Below are positions 13,764 through 16,355 of a stretch of 16,355 nt of DNA, in pieces. This stretch comes from an uncultured Acetatifactor sp. (GTDB lineage Bacteria > Bacillota > Clostridia > Lachnospirales > Lachnospiraceae). Each line of letters begins with the position of its first letter. Position 1 is the stretch's first letter. The DNA lies in assembly GCA_910580225.1 (NCBI GenBank), contig CAJTXE010000066.1, positions 1 through 16,355 on the forward strand, given 5' to 3'. The translations under genes were made by a program, and so were the position numbers. The notes under the pieces were generated by a model that searched no databases, was not told the origin of the DNA, and saw only the letters and a list, made by a program, of their open reading frames with translations.

Positions 13764-14435
13764 ATGCAGAGAATTTTGGTTGTGGAGGATGATTTGGACA
13801 TTCAGGAGCTTTTGAAAAACTTTCTGCAGGAGGTTGGCTATGAGATCATGTTGGCCGGTGACGGCGTGGAGGCCCTGTCCATGTTTTCCGCCATGCAGTT
13901 CGATTTGGTTCTGTTGGATGTGATGCTGCCGAAAATTGACGGCTTTGCTGTCTGTGAACTGATCCGAAAGCAATCCCAGGTTCCGGTCATTATGCTTACC
14001 GCATTAAACGGCGAGGAAGAACAAATCCGGGGGTTGGATTTGCAGGTGGACGACTACATCACGAAGCCCTTTTCCGTACCGATCTTAATTCGGAAGATTG
14101 CCGCTGTGCTGCGGCGGAGCAGCAGGATGCAGGAAGACGGGCACAAAACGATTGTTTACCGGAACCTGATTCTGGACTGCGACAATTATACGGCCGCGGT
14201 GGGGGAAAACGTTTTTGAATTGACGCCCAGGGAATTTGAGGTGCTGAAAGAACTCCTCACCAATCAGGGGCGCATTCTAACCCGGCAGAACCTTTTGGAT
14301 AAGCTGTGGCGCTATGACTTTTACGGGGATGAACGAGTGGTTGATACGCATATTAAAAACCTGCGGAAAAAACTGGGCATCGATTTTATTCAGACAATCA
14401 GAGGGGTGGGATATAAAATTGATAAAGAGCATTAA
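13764..14435 (+). CDS. OmpR/PhoB-family response regulator (VanR-like)
   Basis: A 223-aa two-domain response regulator. The receiver domain (1-118) has the acidic pocket D9-D10, phospho-acceptor D52 in LVLLDVMLP, T79 (VIMLTA) and K101 (DYITKPF). The C-terminal winged helix (about 128-220) carries FELTPREFEVLKELLTNQGR, then RVVDTHIKNLRKKLG in the recognition helix and RGVGYKI at the end. It binds DNA as a dimer when phosphorylated, presumably by the kinase encoded directly downstream, whose TTG start overlaps it by 17 bases. ATG 13764 was chosen because GGAGGTG lies five bases upstream and the product starts at the canonical MQRILVVEDD. Its likely targets are its own promoter and the lipoprotein promoter. 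Confidence 0.93.
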   Translation: MQRILVVEDDLDIQELLKNFLQEVGYEIMLAGDGVEALSMFSAMQFDLVLLDVMLPKIDGFAVCELIRKQSQVPVIMLTALNGEEEQIRGLDLQVDDYITKPFSVPILIRKIAAVLRRSSRMQEDGHKTIVYRNLILDCDNYTAAVGENVFELTPREFEVLKELLTNQGRILTRQNLLDKLWRYDFYGDERVVDTHIKNLRKKLGIDFIQTIRGVGYKIDKEH

Positions 14436-15882
14436 AGGCAGTCTGTTTGCAAAAGTATTTCTCATTACTGTGGTTATGCTGCTGTGTATATCGCTGTTAG
14501 TGTTCGGAATCCTGGCATGGCTGATGCCCCGGACTTATTCCAACAAGCTGAACACCATTTTAGATCAACGGGCGCAGAACTTTATTTCCGAACTGGAACA
14601 GGTGCCTTTTTCGGACAGCGGCGGTTTGTTCGATCAGTTTCTTGCGGATATGGCAATCCATTCGGCCGCGTTATACGACAGCAGCGGCCACTGGGTTGCG
14701 CTGCCCACAAAAGAAGTTGAGAATGGATGGGAGGGGACTAATGCGGTAACGGCAGTGGATGACTCTGGTGAATCTTCTCCCGTCCTGTCAAACCAGTACT
14801 ATTTTTCTTTCTCCGATGGCAGTGACCGCTATACGCTTGTTGTCTACGGTGAGGCAGAACAGATTTTGGAACTGCAGCAGTCCTTTGCCCGTGTTTTTCC
14901 GGTTATCCTGATCATGGTTTCGGTCAGTGCCCTTGCGGTATCCTGGCTGTATTCCCGCATGATTACAAAACCCGTATTGGAAATCAGCCGCATATCCGAA
15001 AAAATGTCTGACCTGCAGTTGGATTGGAGGGTTGACGGACAACGGACGGATGAATTGGGAACACTGGGGAAAAGCCTGAACAGGCTGTCGCGCAGTCTTT
15101 CAACCGCCCTGTCCGATTTGCAGAATGCCAACAGGAAACTGGAAGCCGATATTGAACAGGAAAGGAAACTGGAACAGGCCCGCACAAATTTCTTTTCGGC
15201 GGTGTCCCATGAGCTGAAAACGCCGGTAACCATCATCAAAGGCCAGTTAGAGGGGATGCTGTTGGGGATTGGCGCATACAAAGACCGTGAGAAATATTTG
15301 ACAAGATCCCTGGAAATTGCCAACACCCTGGAGACAATGGTACAGGAGATCTTAACCGTCTCCCGACTGGAAACTGCGGGCACGGATTTCAAAAAAGACC
15401 GTCTGGACTGCGTTCAGGTTATCAAATCCTATTTAAGCGAAACCGAAGATTTGATTGCCGGGAAGGACCTGCAAATACAACTGGATGCTCCGCCCTCCGC
15501 TCTTATAAGCGGAAACAAGCTGTTGATGGAGAAAGTGTTTTCGAATCTGATGGGAAACGCAATCAAGTATTCCCCCCAGGGAGCCTCCATTCGCATTTCC
15601 GTCCGGATGAATCGGCAACAGATGGAGCGGGAACAGATGCAACAGGAACAGATGGAGCGGGAACAGATGGAATTTTCTGTTGAAAACACAGGGGCGCATA
15701 TTCCGGAGGACAGTCTGCCCAGACTGTTTGACCCGTTTTATCGTGTGGAACAGTCCAGAAGCCGGAAAACAGGCGGAAGCGGGCTTGGATTGTATATTGT
15801 GCAGGAGATACTGCATCAGCATGGAAGCCAATGTACGGTCTGCAATACACAGGCTGGGGTAAGGTTTTCCTTTATGATCTGA
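14419..15882 (+). CDS. Sensor histidine kinase with repeat insertion in the ATPase domain
   Basis: A 487-aa membrane kinase starting at TTG 14419, overlapping the regulator gene by 17 bases; GAGGGGTGGG at 14401-14410 serves as its ribosome binding site. TM1 is about 12-36, an extracellular sensor of about 120 residues follows, and TM2 is about 159-178. HAMP covers about 179-235. HisKA has FFSAVSHELKTPVTIIKGQL with phospho-His H264. The ATPase domain has the N-box (SNLMGNAIKYSP, N376 and N380), a G1-like ENTG (422-425, instead of the common DNG), the F-box (LFDPFYR) and G2 (GGSGLGL, 452-458). Between N-box and G1 (about 399-418) lies a Gln/Met/Glu/Arg pentapeptide repeat from a 15-bp DNA repeat, not expected in the family. 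The sensed signal is unknown. It probably phosphorylates the regulator encoded just upstream. Confidence 0.92.
   Translation: MIKSIKGSLFAKVFLITVVMLLCISLLVFGILAWLMPRTYSNKLNTILDQRAQNFISELEQVPFSDSGGLFDQFLADMAIHSAALYDSSGHWVALPTKEVENGWEGTNAVTAVDDSGESSPVLSNQYYFSFSDGSDRYTLVVYGEAEQILELQQSFARVFPVILIMVSVSALAVSWLYSRMITKPVLEISRISEKMSDLQLDWRVDGQRTDELGTLGKSLNRLSRSLSTALSDLQNANRKLEADIEQERKLEQARTNFFSAVSHELKTPVTIIKGQLEGMLLGIGAYKDREKYLTRSLEIANTLETMVQEILTVSRLETAGTDFKKDRLDCVQVIKSYLSETEDLIAGKDLQIQLDAPPSALISGNKLLMEKVFSNLMGNAIKYSPQGASIRISVRMNRQQMEREQMQQEQMEREQMEFSVENTGAHIPEDSLPRLFDPFYRVEQSRSRKTGGSGLGLYIVQEILHQHGSQCTVCNTQAGVRFSFMI
15616..15675 (+). repeat. 15-bp in-frame tandem repeat in the kinase gene
   Basis: Units CAACAGATGGAGCGG (15616-15630), GAACAGATGCAACAG (15631-15645), GAACAGATGGAGCGG (15646-15660) and GAACAGATGGAATTT (15661-15675, last part diverged). 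They encode pentapeptides of the type (Q/E)QM(E/Q)(R/Q). Changes in copy number would keep the frame. Confidence 0.92.
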
Positions 15883-15892
15883 AACATAAACA

Positions 15893-15945
15893 ACACAGAA
15901 ATCACAAACAAATCCCACATGTATCACAAACGGGGGTGGTATTCT
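15893..15945 (+). promoter_or_regulatory. Promoter of the small lipoprotein gene with two putative regulator sites
   Basis: The distal site ACACAGAAATCACAAA (15893-15908) matches the site in the response-regulator promoter at 15 of 16 bases. A proximal ATCACAAA (15923-15930) lies 22 bases further, about two helical turns. Nine bases later is an extended -10, TGG-TATTCT (15937-15945). The geometry equals that at 13722-13744. The proximal core covers the -35 region, as expected for an activator. Confidence 0.6.
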
Positions 15946-15980
15946 TTAGATACACTCAAAGAAAGGATGGTGTTATCTAA

Positions 15981-16229
15981 ATGAATAAAAAGAACAAAAC
16001 AAACAAAATGAACAATAGGAACAAAAGGATTAAAAAGAAGCTGCTGGCGTCGGTCCTTGGAGGGGTACTGCTTGTGGGATGCCTGGCCGGGTGCGGTACC
16101 CCGGCGGCATTCGGGGGCGGAACGGCATCCGGGCAGTCGGAAAGCACATCCGCCCGGATTGCGGATGCATTTGCGGAAGATCATGACCCTTCCGACGAAA
16201 TTTCCGATGAAGAACTGTTTCAACCCTAG
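15981..16229 (+). CDS. Small acidic secreted lipoprotein
   Basis: An 82-aa protein. It has an unusually long basic N-region (MNKKNKTNKMNNRNKRIKKK), a hydrophobic core LLASVLGGVLLVGCLAGC and two overlapping lipobox cysteines, C34 (LVGC) and C38 (LAGC). The mature part is only about 45 residues: Gly/Ser/Thr-rich, then acidic, ending DEISDEELFQP. No family recognised. It could be a target, accessory sensor or decoy of the two-component system upstream, since its promoter carries the same predicted binding sites. AAGGATGGTG upstream gives an acceptable ribosome binding site. M10 is a possible alternative start and would leave a more normal N-region. A strong terminator at 16320-16355 makes it the last gene of the transcript seen here. 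Confidence 0.75.
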   Translation: MNKKNKTNKMNNRNKRIKKKLLASVLGGVLLVGCLAGCGTPAAFGGGTASGQSESTSARIADAFAEDHDPSDEISDEELFQP

Positions 16230-16319
16230 GAATGAGTTTTAATAGGAACACTGTAATATCAAGGCTTTTCGGAGCCTGCAACCACAAAAAAATAAAATTA
16301 GAGCTATCACATTACGCAG

Positions 16320-16355
16320 AAAGCCGTCCGGCATGAAAAAACGGGCGGCTTTTTT
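16320..16355 (+). terminator. Rho-independent terminator after the lipoprotein gene
   Basis: AAAGCCGTCCG (16320-16330) pairs with CGGGCGGCTTT (16342-16352) with one U-G wobble and an 11-base loop. The run of Ts extends from 16350 to the window end. The 90 bases between the gene stop and this hairpin hold a short AGGCT/AGCCT hairpin near 16262 and nothing else I can support. Confidence 0.88.

Overview
The window looks like a chromosomal segment of a gut-type Clostridia, most likely Lachnospiraceae. The grounds are strong GGAGG-type ribosome binding sites, sigma-A promoters often carrying an extended -10, a T-box riboswitch on an alanyl-tRNA synthetase gene, a short alanyl-tRNA synthetase, DUF6440 and XRE/membrane regulators, and a VanRS-like two-component pair. 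The genus cannot be fixed from this sequence alone.

Layout. 1-910: tRNA 2'-phosphotransferase KptA and a small overlapping ORF. 880-2080: an Rpn-family (PD-(D/E)XK) nuclease/transposase with its own promoter and a convincing internal start for a 70-aa C-terminal product. 2161-3156 (minus): a DUF4300-like secreted lipoprotein. 3557-5404: a 615-aa XRE-HTH protein fused to a probable BtrH/C39-like domain. 5405-6830: a decayed mobile-element scar with a relaxase C-terminal tail, a terminator, a minus-strand tail fragment, an AT-rich CPBP membrane protease gene and an oriT-like inverted-repeat region. 6835-9669: an MFS transporter and a sodium-dependent (NSS) transporter broken by one frameshift. 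9888-10865: an XRE regulator with seven predicted membrane segments. 11048-11227: DUF6440. 11311-11380: a 17-bp tandem repeat tract. 11457-13696: promoter, alanine T-box, a second strongly folded leader segment, and a short AlaRS lacking the C-Ala domain. 13714-16355: response regulator, histidine kinase and a small acidic lipoprotein, ended by a strong terminator.

How the genes work together. The clearest unit is the last one. The response-regulator promoter and the lipoprotein promoter share a nearly identical 16-base motif. In both, an ATCACAAA core sits exactly 9 bases upstream of an extended -10, so the regulator probably controls itself and the lipoprotein gene. The kinase carries an in-frame 15-bp tandem repeat inside its ATPase domain. 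The alaS unit should be switched by uncharged tRNA-Ala through mutually exclusive antiterminator and terminator helices. The other genes look independently transcribed. No complete multi-gene defence or biosynthetic system is present. The best candidates for undescribed biology are the two-component/lipoprotein regulon, the Rpn gene-within-a-gene, the XRE-BtrH-like fusion and the folded insert after the alaS T-box.
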